Part shown: in pieces, positions 1 to 5,170 of the stretch
Layout: each line of letters starts with the position of its first letter
How positions within the stretch are numbered: position 1 is the first letter of the stretch
Origin: Streptococcus parasanguinis
GTDB taxonomy: Bacteria > Bacillota > Bacilli > Lactobacillales > Streptococcaceae
Reading direction: 5' to 3'
Length of the DNA stretch: 5,400 nt
NCBI GenBank assembly: GCA_018377375.1
Contig: JAGZZN010000086.1
Span: 1-5,400, forward strand
Position numbers and translations under genes: made by a program
Notes under the pieces: model-generated
What the model saw: only the letters and a program-made list of their open reading frames with translations
Told to the model about the DNA's origin: nothing
Databases searched by the model: none

Positions 1-253
1 TAATCATAACCTTCGTGTACATGGTTACCGTGAAAACGGGGATATCACCACACCATTTGATATGCGTGTGATGTCTGAGTTGGATCGCTTCCACTTGGCT
101 CAAGATGCAGCTAATGCAGCTCTTGGAGCAGAAGCAGCTGAATTCGCAGCTCAAATGGACGAAACAATCGCCTTCCACAATGCTTACATCCGTGAACATG
201 GTGATGATATTCCAGAAGTACACAACTGGAAATGGGAAAACGTGAATAAATAA
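1..253 (+). CDS. xfp: Phosphoketolase, C-terminal end (partial)
   Basis: This is the 3' end of a gene that begins outside the window. The first complete codon is at base 2, and 83 codons run to a TAA at 251-253. The family is the thiamine-diphosphate enzyme that splits xylulose 5-phosphate (or fructose 6-phosphate) with phosphate, giving acetyl phosphate plus glyceraldehyde 3-phosphate (or erythrose 4-phosphate), in the cytoplasm. The visible part is the C-terminal domain. It contains the family-typical stretch HGYRENGDITTPFDMRV followed by the helix ELDRFHLAQDAA, and ends in a short charged tail (WKWENVNK). The active site lies upstream and cannot be checked. Complete family members are about 790 residues, so about a tenth is seen. 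A terminator follows at once, so it is the last gene of its transcript. Whether it prefers one or both substrates cannot be told from this tail. Confidence 0.9.
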   Translation, partial: NHNLRVHGYRENGDITTPFDMRVMSELDRFHLAQDAANAALGAEAAEFAAQMDETIAFHNAYIREHGDDIPEVHNWKWENVNK

Positions 254-254
254 G

Positions 255-284
255 AAAAAGAGCCGGAGTAATCCGGCTTTTTTT
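255..284 (+). terminator. Intrinsic terminator of the phosphoketolase gene
   Basis: A perfect 7-bp stem, AGCCGGA (261-267) with TCCGGCT (272-278), encloses a GTAA loop. It is followed by six more T (279-284) and preceded by five A (255-259) that could lengthen the stem. It starts one base after the stop codon. The A and T runs mean it could also work weakly in the other direction, though no minus-strand gene needs it here. Confidence 0.93.
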
Positions 285-324
285 GTGATGAACAGCAAGT
301 AACAAAAGGAAGAGGATGAGAATA

Positions 325-337
325 GATGTTCGGAAAT
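325..337 (-). promoter_or_regulatory. Candidate PurBox (PurR binding site) upstream of the 5'-nucleotidase gene
   Basis: Read on the minus strand the site is ATTTCCGAACATC. It matches the Bacillus/Lactococcus PurBox consensus AWWWCCGAACWWT, as I recall it, at 12 of 13 positions, with the CCGAAC core intact. Its centre lies about 85 bp upstream of the predicted transcription start near base 416. In Lactococcus lactis, PurR activates from a PurBox around -76, so the distance is close. The downstream gene handles nucleotides, which makes the match more believable. This is a motif match only. A second, poorer match (AAAACCGAAAAAA, 388-400) lies in the promoter spacer and may be chance in A-rich DNA. 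Confidence 0.5.
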
Positions 338-380
338 CAAGCGTTTTTCTAATAAAATTGTAAGAGTTTCTAGGAAAATA

Positions 381-409
381 TTGAAGTAAAACCGAAAAAA
401 TAGTAAAAT
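381..409 (+). promoter_or_regulatory. Sigma-A promoter of the 5'-nucleotidase gene
   Basis: The -35 TTGAAG (381-386) and -10 TAAAAT (404-409) are separated by exactly 17 bp. Transcription would start near 415-418, leaving a leader of about 75 nt before the ATG at 491. It is the best promoter-like pair between the upstream terminator and the gene. Confidence 0.75.
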
Positions 410-442
410 GGAAGAGCTGATTGCAGCAAATCAACTGTTCTG

Positions 443-464
443 CATTCTCCTTTTTGGAGAAGTG
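443..464 (+). promoter_or_regulatory. Hairpin in the 5' leader of the nucleotidase mRNA
   Basis: TTCTCC (445-450) pairs with GGAGAA (456-461) around a TTTTT loop. Two further pairs form (C443-G464, A444-T463) if G462 is bulged. No T run follows, so it is not a plain terminator. It sequesters a GGAG that resembles a ribosome-binding site but lies too far from the chosen start. It could stabilise the mRNA 5' end or influence ribosome access. I recognise no named riboswitch. Confidence 0.5.
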
Positions 465-479
465 TCCTACATTAGAAAA

Positions 480-484
480 TGGAG
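480..484 (+). promoter_or_regulatory. Ribosome-binding site that fixes the nucleotidase start at 491
   Basis: TGGAG (480-484) lies six bases before the ATG at 491. The alternative in-frame ATG at 479 overlaps this sequence, and the nearest upstream GGAG (456-459) is 19 bases from it, too far. The start at 491 also gives a textbook signal peptide beginning MKKK. Confidence 0.8.
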
Positions 485-490
485 TATTCT

Positions 491-2575
491 ATGAAGAAAA
501 AAATTATCTTGAAAAGCAGTATCCTAGCGGTCGCTGCGGGTCTTAGTGTTTTTGCGATCAATAGCGTTTTTGCAGACGAATTGCCCGTGCAGTTCATGGG
601 CGTCAATGACTTCCACGGTGCCTTGGAACAAACAGGGACAGCTCGTTTAGAAGGCGAAACTGTGAAAAATGCAGGAACAGCCCCACTTTTGGCAACCTAC
701 TTGAACGATTCACAAAAAGACTTTGAAACAGAGAATGCAGGAACACCTAATGCCAGCATCCGTGTGCAAGCGGGAGATATGGTCGGCGCTAGTCCAGCCA
801 ACTCTGCCCTCCTTCAAGATGAACCAACTGTAAAAGTCTTCAATGAAATGAACTTTGAATACGGAACCCTTGGAAATCACGAGTTTGACGAAGGACTTGG
901 TGAATTCAACCGGATCATGAAGGGAGAAGCCCCAACACCTGGTCAATTCAATAAGATCGTCGATGAGTATCCTCATGAAGCTTCCAAACAAGAAGTTGTA
1001 ATTGCCAACTTGGTTGACAAAGATACCAACAAAATCCCATTTGACTGGAAACCTTATACCATCAAAGAAATCCCAGTCAACGATAAGACCGTTAAGGTCG
1101 GATTTATCGGGGTTGTTACGACAGAATTCCCAAATCTTGTCTTGCGTAAAAATCATGAACAATACCGTGTTTTGGATGAAGCAGAATCGATTGCCAAATA
1201 TGCGCGTGAATTAAATGACCAAGGAGTTCATGCGATTGCTGTCTTGGCCCACGTTGCTGCCACTAGTAAGAATGGTGTAGCAGAAGGTCCTGCTGCAGAC
1301 ATGATTAAAAAATTAAACCAAATCTATCCTGAAAACTCAGTGGATATCGTCTTTGCAGGTCACAACCACCAATATACAAACGGGATGGTTGGAAATACCT
1401 TGATCGTTCAAGGTACGTCTCAAGGGAAAGCTTACTCGGATGTCCGTGGAGTCCTAGATACGGATACAGCTGACTTTGTCAAAGCTCCAACTGCAAAAAT
1501 TATTGCGGTAGATCCATCTAAAGGCAAAGCAAAAGATGCCAAGGTTCAAGCGATCATCGATGATGCCAATGCGACGGTTAAAAAAGTAACAGAAGCAAAA
1601 ATCGGTACAGCAGACAAGGCTGAAAATATTACTCGTGAATTGAATGCGCAAAAAGAAAGTGCTGTTGGAGATTTGGTCACAGCAGCGCAACTAGATATTG
1701 CCAAAAAATCAGGTTATCCGGATGTTGACTTTGCCTTCACCAACAATGGAGGAATCCGTGCAGACCTCGTGGTGAAACCAGACGGAACAGTAACTTGGGG
1801 TGCAGCTCAAGCGGTGCAACCATTTGGAAATATCCTCCAAGTAGTAGAAATCACTGGGGACCAAATCTACAAAGCTTTGGATCAACAATATGATGAGAAA
1901 GAGCTTTACTTCTTGCAAATGGCAGGGATCAAGTACACCTATACGAAACCAGCCGATGCAACGGAAGAAAATCCTTATAAGGTCGTGAAAGCTTACAAGG
2001 CAGACGGAACTGAAATTGATCGCAACAAGACCTACAAGGCGATTATCAATGACTTCTTGTATGGTGGCGGAGATGGCTTCTCAGTCTTCCGTGATACAAA
2101 ATTGATTGGTGCGATCAATCCAGATACTGAAGTCTTTATCCAATACATCGAAGATGTGAATAAGGCAGGGAAGAAATTGTCTGCTTCAATCTTGGGTAAC
2201 AAGACATTTGTGGAAAAAGTGGAAGAAGAAACACCTACTCCAGAACCACAACCACAGCCAGCGCCAGTTGATCCAGTAAGTCCTGTAAATCCAGTCCATC
2301 CTGTGGCTCCAGTGTCTCCTGTTACCCCAACTCCTCAACCTGAAACTCCAGTAACTCCAGCTCAACCAGCTGCAAGCGAAACAAAAGAAGTGGCAACAAA
2401 CAAACCAGTTGCTGTTACCTATCATACAGGTGGCCCAGCAGAAGCAACAGCTACACCAGCAACTGGTCTTCCAAAAACAGGTCAAGATGAATTGGCATCA
2501 ACAGTCCTTAGCCTCTTTGGTATGACCTCATTAGCTTTAGCAGGCTTTGTAGCTAGCAAAAAACGTGAAGGCTAA
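491..2575 (+). CDS. nt5e: Cell-wall-anchored 5'-nucleotidase (LPXTG protein)
   Basis: The product (694 residues from the ATG at 491) is a secreted nucleotidase of the UshA/CD73 family. Relatives in S. sanguinis (Nt5e) and S. agalactiae (NudP) dephosphorylate extracellular AMP, ADP or ATP toward adenosine, aiding purine uptake and damping host immunity. Residues 1-28 are a signal peptide (cut after VFA). The metallophosphoesterase domain shows all expected metal and catalytic motifs: D40/H42 (NDFHG), D96 (GDM), N129-H130 with D133 (GNHEFD), H254 (LAH), and H291/H293 (GHNH). The C-terminal nucleotide-binding domain shows N418-R423 (NNGGIR), F445 (PFGN) and F530 (GGDGF), which align with CD73 N390, R395, F417 and F500. 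A proline-rich wall linker spans about 581-627. LPKTG (660-664), a hydrophobic segment and the tail KKREG form the sortase signal. The gene is monocistronic, between its own promoter and a terminator. No key residue is missing. Exact substrate preference is not readable. Confidence 0.94.
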   Translation: MKKKIILKSSILAVAAGLSVFAINSVFADELPVQFMGVNDFHGALEQTGTARLEGETVKNAGTAPLLATYLNDSQKDFETENAGTPNASIRVQAGDMVGASPANSALLQDEPTVKVFNEMNFEYGTLGNHEFDEGLGEFNRIMKGEAPTPGQFNKIVDEYPHEASKQEVVIANLVDKDTNKIPFDWKPYTIKEIPVNDKTVKVGFIGVVTTEFPNLVLRKNHEQYRVLDEAESIAKYARELNDQGVHAIAVLAHVAATSKNGVAEGPAADMIKKLNQIYPENSVDIVFAGHNHQYTNGMVGNTLIVQGTSQGKAYSDVRGVLDTDTADFVKAPTAKIIAVDPSKGKAKDAKVQAIIDDANATVKKVTEAKIGTADKAENITRELNAQKESAVGDLVTAAQLDIAKKSGYPDVDFAFTNNGGIRADLVVKPDGTVTWGAAQAVQPFGNILQVVEITGDQIYKALDQQYDEKELYFLQMAGIKYTYTKPADATEENPYKVVKAYKADGTEIDRNKTYKAIINDFLYGGGDGFSVFRDTKLIGAINPDTEVFIQYIEDVNKAGKKLSASILGNKTFVEKVEEETPTPEPQPQPAPVDPVSPVNPVHPVAPVSPVTPTPQPETPVTPAQPAASETKEVATNKPVAVTYHTGGPAEATATPATGLPKTGQDELASTVLSLFGMTSLALAGFVASKKREG
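2264..2326 (+). repeat. Seven tandem 9-bp units encoding Pro-Val-X
   Basis: Seven in-frame units encode PVD PVS PVN PVH PVA PVS PVT (residues 592-612 of the nucleotidase). The DNA copies differ: proline is CCA or CCT, and valine uses GTT, GTA, GTC and GTG. The protein pattern is therefore kept while the DNA has drifted, so this is not a fresh slippage expansion. Such extended segments span the peptidoglycan and hold the enzyme away from the anchor. Less regular proline-rich sequence flanks it on both sides. Confidence 0.9.
2468..2572 (+). other. Sortase cell-wall sorting signal of the nucleotidase
   Basis: The last 35 codons encode LPKTG (2468-2482), a short QDE spacer, a hydrophobic stretch of about 22 residues and the positive tail KKREG. 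Housekeeping sortase A would cut between T663 and G664 and join the enzyme to peptidoglycan. The signal peptide has no YSIRK motif. Confidence 0.93.
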
Positions 2576-2599
2576 GTCGTTCATCCGTTAACTTACCCT

Positions 2600-2635
2600 A
2601 AAAAACGTCCGTTCTTTTAAGAAACGGACGTTTTT
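2600..2635. terminator. Bidirectional terminator between convergent genes
   Basis: A perfect 13-bp stem pairs AAAAACGTCCGTT (2601-2613) with AACGGACGTTTTT (2623-2635), around a 9-base loop. The core ACGTCCGTT is flanked by A runs on one side and T runs on the other, so the RNA ends in U on either strand. It lies 25 bases past the nucleotidase stop and 6 bases past the stop of the minus-strand membrane-protein gene, so it serves both transcripts. Confidence 0.93.
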
Positions 2636-2641
2636 GATGTC

Positions 2642-3055
2642 TTAGGCTGTTTTCTCCACCCAGACACTGCGGACAAAGAAGAGGCTGATCAGAGCTAGTG
2701 CTAGAAAGGCAACTCCAAGGTAATAATAGGGTTGATCCATTGTGGTAGATCGACCAGAGAGGTTGACAATCCCTCGGTAGAGGGCTCCGGCTGTGAGCGT
2801 AGCCACTCCTGAATTCCAAAGATTGAGACTCAGGCGAGAGAAGCCTTTCACCATCAACTGTAGAAGCACTAGTAGGACGCCACCGATCAAAGGAATCAAG
2901 AAGAGATAGTGCATGAAGGCTGAGGTTTCTCCAAAACTAAAGTGTTCATAGATGCGACTTCCAACGAAGAAGAAAGCTGAAATCAGAGTGTACCAGAGAA
3001 TCGTTTTTTTCAAGCGTTGTTTAATAGGATTAGTAACCGATGTAGACAATGTCAC
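2642..3055 (-). CDS. Small four-helix membrane protein, function unknown
   Basis: The 137-residue product starts at a GTG. A TGA stop lies immediately upstream in frame, so the frame cannot begin earlier. AAGGG about 8 bases before it can serve as ribosome-binding site. Four hydrophobic segments are visible at about residues 18-36, 49-69, 80-98 and 110-128, with a basic N-terminal stretch (KQRLKKT) that suggests a cytoplasmic N terminus. I do not recognise the family and see no catalytic motif. The start lies inside the end of the phosphodiester glycosidase gene (26-bp overlap), which implies translational coupling and a job alongside that enzyme and the glycosyltransferase, perhaps as a partner or scaffold in the membrane. 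It is too small to be a GT-C glycosyltransferase. It is the last gene of the operon, with a terminator 6 bases after the stop. Confidence 0.8.
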   Translation of the reverse strand: MTLSTSVTNPIKQRLKKTILWYTLISAFFFVGSRIYEHFSFGETSAFMHYLFLIPLIGGVLLVLLQLMVKGFSRLSLNLWNSGVATLTAGALYRGIVNLSGRSTTMDQPYYYLGVAFLALALISLFFVRSVWVEKTA

Positions 3056-3932
3056 TCACCGCCCTTTCTGAGATAGTACCATTTGTAGTTGGTTTGTTGA
3101 TGACTTTTCCGTTAAAGTAGAGGGTAGAAGATCCGCCACCATCAAGGTTGTAGGCTGTTTTAACGCCATAAGACTTCATCACTTCTGCTAATTGGTAGAG
3201 AGACAGGCCTTCACTTTCTGAAGTCCGTCCGTCTGACACGACGATAATGTAGTGGTTTTCATCGATGATCCCAATCGCTGTCCGTGGATTTGATGCCATA
3301 GATTGCCCGACCTCTGAGTTGGTATCGACGGTAATTTCTCCATTTTCAACTAAGGAAGGACCGAAAGCGAGGAGATTGACGACCCCGTCTTTGACCAATT
3401 GATCCGCAGAGATCTCATCTTCATAGATAATTTTGAAGGATCCATCCTTGTAAATGGCTAGGTCACCATTGCTTGAATCTTCCCGAACGGTATCGCGGTA
3501 GACCACTCCATTTCGGATGACGTATCCTGTACTGTTAGCCCCGTAATAGTCACCATTCACTGCCAGAATGGAACTGTTGTTGGCAGCTGTGACAGAGGTC
3601 TTAGCAGTCACGTTGGTTCCGTATGTGTTTTGTGCAAAGGCTGTTTTGAGGTAGTCAGATGAGCTGACTGTGATATCTGCGATGTAAACCTGGGTATTTT
3701 CAACCGTTTTTTCTGTTAGGCTCACCTGGATATTGTCATCTGAATAGCTAGTATCCGTCGTTGTAGCCGATGCAGCAGCTTTTTTTGCTGCCTTGGTGTC
3801 CGTAGTCGTAGCTTTTACGGTTTGGATGGCATCGGATAAGACAAATGTCTTGAGCATCGAGTAGCTAAAACTGCTGGTCAAAAGCAGGCCAAAGCAGGCA
3901 GCATAGGTGTAGGATTTTTTAAAGAATTTCAT
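3030..3932 (-). CDS. Phosphodiester glycosidase family protein (NAGPA domain), membrane-anchored or secreted
   Basis: The 300-residue product belongs to the family of the human 'uncovering enzyme' (NAGPA, formerly DUF2233), which cleaves sugar-1-phosphodiester bonds. Bacterial members are often labelled exopolysaccharide-related. Residues 7-26 are hydrophobic after MKFFKK, giving a signal anchor or signal peptide; there is no lipobox. A T/A/K-rich low-complexity linker follows (about 38-62). The catalytic domain (about 67-300) shows the family motifs in order: NGDYYG (126-131), FGPSLV (190-195), NPRTAIG (215-221), VVSDGR (231-236), NLDGGGSST (262-270) and RAVSD (290-294). The domain therefore faces outside the cell. 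The start overlaps the stop of the upstream glycosyltransferase by 14 bp. The only purine-rich RBS (AAAGGA) is 12 bases away, so translation probably relies on coupling. The substrate is unknown; a wall or capsule glycopolymer is inferred from the neighbour. Confidence 0.87.
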   Translation of the reverse strand: MKFFKKSYTYAACFGLLLTSSFSYSMLKTFVLSDAIQTVKATTTDTKAAKKAAASATTTDTSYSDDNIQVSLTEKTVENTQVYIADITVSSSDYLKTAFAQNTYGTNVTAKTSVTAANNSSILAVNGDYYGANSTGYVIRNGVVYRDTVREDSSNGDLAIYKDGSFKIIYEDEISADQLVKDGVVNLLAFGPSLVENGEITVDTNSEVGQSMASNPRTAIGIIDENHYIIVVSDGRTSESEGLSLYQLAEVMKSYGVKTAYNLDGGGSSTLYFNGKVINKPTTNGTISERAVSDIVYIGY

Positions 3933-4971
3933 GGTGGGGAGCAGTCCTTTCTTTGAAGATCACTTTTTTCTGGATCACCCATGAGACCAGAAAGAGGAGG
4001 AAGCCGACGACAATCTTACTGATCAGGAGATTGAGCCCGAAAGCAGTATAGAAGAGTCGAATCAAGAGCGTATCGAGAATAAAGAGGCCAAGAGCTAGAC
4101 CAAAGTAGCCACTTCCGGTTTTAGCAACACTGTCTTTATTCTTAAAGACCAGGTGCTTATTGGTCGAGTAGTTAAAGATGGAACTCGTCACACGAGCGAT
4201 CCCATTGGCTAGGAGAATACGTAGACTAATGGGCACGGCCATCATCACGAAGAGGAAGAAGGCGTAGACCAGATAGTCAACGATAAAACTACTCAGAGAG
4301 GAGAGGGCAAATTTGAACATGTCCTTGTAGATCATGAGGCCATCTCGAATAGGTCGGAAGTGGGAGCCTTCGTTGTCATTGATATAGACCGTCTCGATGG
4401 GAACTTCCACGATGGGGAAGGACTTGCTTGCTGCGAGGAGCACATTCATTTCATATTCATAACGCTGTCCGTCAACCTCAAGCATGAAAGGCAAGAGATT
4501 CGTAGTGAAAGCTCGTAAGCCTGTTTGGGTATCGCTGACCGCCACCCCTGTTTGTTGCTTAAACAAGAAACGAGTCAATTTATTTCCGAAAGCAGAACGC
4601 AAAGGAACTTTTCCAGAGAAGGCGCGTGCTCCTAGAATAAGTGATCCAGGATGCTCTTGAGATTGGTTAACAACCCTGAAAATATCCCAAATTTTGTGCT
4701 GACCGTCTGCATCAGCTGTAACAATGCTTCCATAGGTGCCTCTTTCTAGGATGTAGGCATAAGCAGTCTTGAGAGCTTGCCCTTTTCCTTGGTTGTGCTC
4801 ATGAGTCAGAACTGTCGCAAGACCGTCCAATTTGTCAAAGATCACTTTCTTGTCAGCGTCACTCCCATCGTCGACCACGATGATGTTAAGATCGCTCTTA
4901 GCGTGAACCAAGCGAACCAGTTTGACGAGATTCAGATCCGGTTGATAGGCGGGGATGATAAGATAATTCAT
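3919..4971 (-). CDS. GT2 glycosyltransferase fused to a GtrA-like membrane domain
   Basis: The 350-residue product joins two functions. Residues 1 to about 215 are a family-2 glycosyltransferase of the polyprenyl-phosphate sugar synthase type: IIPAYQPD (5-12), VVDDGSD (32-38), NQGKGQALKTAY (60-71), the metal-binding DADGQH (87-92) and DTQTGLRAF (147-155). Residues from about 217 to 340 are a GtrA-like domain with four hydrophobic segments (about 222-245, 248-266, 288-310, 317-335) and the paired motifs FNYSTNKHLVF (266-276) and IQKKVIF (333-339). GT2 members of this type put a sugar from a nucleotide donor on undecaprenyl phosphate at the inner membrane face, and GtrA proteins are thought to flip the product. 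Having both in one chain is a compact version of separate GtrB and GtrA. The ATG is supported by GAGGA six bases upstream (4978-4982). It is the first gene of a three-gene overlapping operon. Sugar identity is not readable. Confidence 0.9.
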   Translation of the reverse strand: MNYLIIPAYQPDLNLVKLVRLVHAKSDLNIIVVDDGSDADKKVIFDKLDGLATVLTHEHNQGKGQALKTAYAYILERGTYGSIVTADADGQHKIWDIFRVVNQSQEHPGSLILGARAFSGKVPLRSAFGNKLTRFLFKQQTGVAVSDTQTGLRAFTTNLLPFMLEVDGQRYEYEMNVLLAASKSFPIVEVPIETVYINDNEGSHFRPIRDGLMIYKDMFKFALSSLSSFIVDYLVYAFFLFVMMAVPISLRILLANGIARVTSSIFNYSTNKHLVFKNKDSVAKTGSGYFGLALGLFILDTLLIRLFYTAFGLNLLISKIVVGFLLFLVSWVIQKKVIFKERTAPHHEIL

Positions 4972-5005
4972 AATCGTTCCTCGTTTCTTGAGATTTGTTG
5001 TAGCT

Positions 5006-5027
5006 AGTATAAAGACTCAAGCTTAAA
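5006..5027 (-). promoter_or_regulatory. Presumed promoter of the glycosyltransferase operon, with a TTTAAG element
   Basis: On the minus strand TATACT (5011-5006) is a good -10, which would start transcription near 4999 and give a leader of about 28 nt. No -35 close to TTGACA exists at 16-18 bp. Instead TTTAAG (5027-5022) ends exactly 10 bp before the -10. A weak copy, TATCAG (5038-5033), lies 5 bp further upstream. This resembles the TTTAAG-N5-TTTAAG arrangement of CiaR-activated streptococcal promoters as I recall it. The lack of a proper -35 fits dependence on an activator. The -10 is plausible; the regulator is inference. Confidence 0.45.
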
Positions 5028-5053
5028 GCTAACTGATATCAGTTTTCTTTAAG
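5022..5053. promoter_or_regulatory. 32-bp dyad, candidate operator
   Basis: A perfect 14-bp palindrome, AACTGATATCAGTT (5031-5044), is flanked on each side by two unmatched bases and then by a second set of matching arms: CTTAAAG (5022-5028) and CTTTAAG (5047-5053). In all, 14 of 16 symmetric positions pair. Neither strand has a T run after it, so it is unlikely to be a terminator. It covers the -35 region of the minus-strand operon promoter. I cannot assign it confidently to a regulator, and I find no second copy in the window. Confidence 0.65.
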
Positions 5054-5075
5054 GAAAGGAGAGGAAGAAGGGGAG
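5051..5075 (+). other. Polypurine tract (polypyrimidine on the minus strand)
   Basis: Twenty-five consecutive purines run from 5051 to 5075 on the plus strand and include AGGAAAGGAGAGG. No start codon at suitable distance makes it a ribosome-binding site for a plausible gene. As minus-strand RNA it would be pyrimidine-rich and complementary to Shine-Dalgarno sequences. Its function is unknown. Confidence 0.6.
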
Positions 5076-5089
5076 TAGTTTCTACTATA

Positions 5090-5112
5090 AAATGTCATTT
5101 ATTAGGACATTT
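5090..5112. repeat. Inverted repeat AAATGTC-N9-GACATTT
   Basis: Perfect 7-bp arms at 5090-5096 and 5106-5112 surround 9 bases. A smaller repeat, AGTAG-TTT-CTACT (5074-5086), lies just before it. The repeat sits about 60 bp upstream of the rpsF -35 and about 80 bp upstream of the operon's -10 on the other strand, so it could be a regulator site for either. The DNA is A/T-rich, where such repeats also arise by chance. Confidence 0.4.
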
Positions 5113-5170
5113 CTTTCTTTTTTCTCGAAGGGGACGCCCAGAATCATTTTTCAAAACCTAAAGATAATTC

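Noticed and set aside
316..363. A 15-codon frame (MRIDVRKSSVFLIKL) with AAGGA five bases upstream
   Set aside because: It follows the phosphoketolase terminator, no promoter is visible between 285 and 315, and it lies over the candidate PurBox upstream of the nucleotidase promoter. The SD-like match is probably chance.
388..400. A second PurBox-like sequence (AAAACCGAAAAAA) in the nucleotidase promoter spacer
   Set aside because: It matches at 11 of 13 positions but lacks the C of the CCGAAC core and lies in an A-rich stretch, where the flanking W positions match easily. Its spacing from the better site (about 50 bp) is not the usual paired arrangement.
479..490. Start of the nucleotidase at the ATG at 479
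   Set aside because: No ribosome-binding site lies at the right distance. GGAG at 481-484 serves the ATG at 491, and the four extra residues would precede a normal signal peptide.
408..494. A 28-codon upstream frame ending with a TGA that overlaps the nucleotidase ATG (ATGA)
   Set aside because: Its ATG overlaps the -10 hexamer, so the predicted transcript does not contain the start, and it has no ribosome-binding site.
710..1162. A 150-codon minus-strand frame inside the nucleotidase gene
   Set aside because: It is antisense to a gene with complete catalytic motifs, has no recognisable protein features and no RBS or promoter that I can see.
2186..2485. A 99-codon minus-strand frame rich in Cys, Trp and Ser
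   Set aside because: It is the mirror image of the proline-rich linker codons of the nucleotidase and has no start signals of its own.
5022..5053. The dyad as an intrinsic terminator
   Set aside because: Neither strand has a run of T after the arms, and no gene ends nearby.
5084..5089. Minus-strand TATAGT as an alternative -10 for the glycosyltransferase operon
   Set aside because: No -35-like hexamer exists at 16-18 bp (AAATGT at 17), and the site closer to the gene (TATACT) is better placed.
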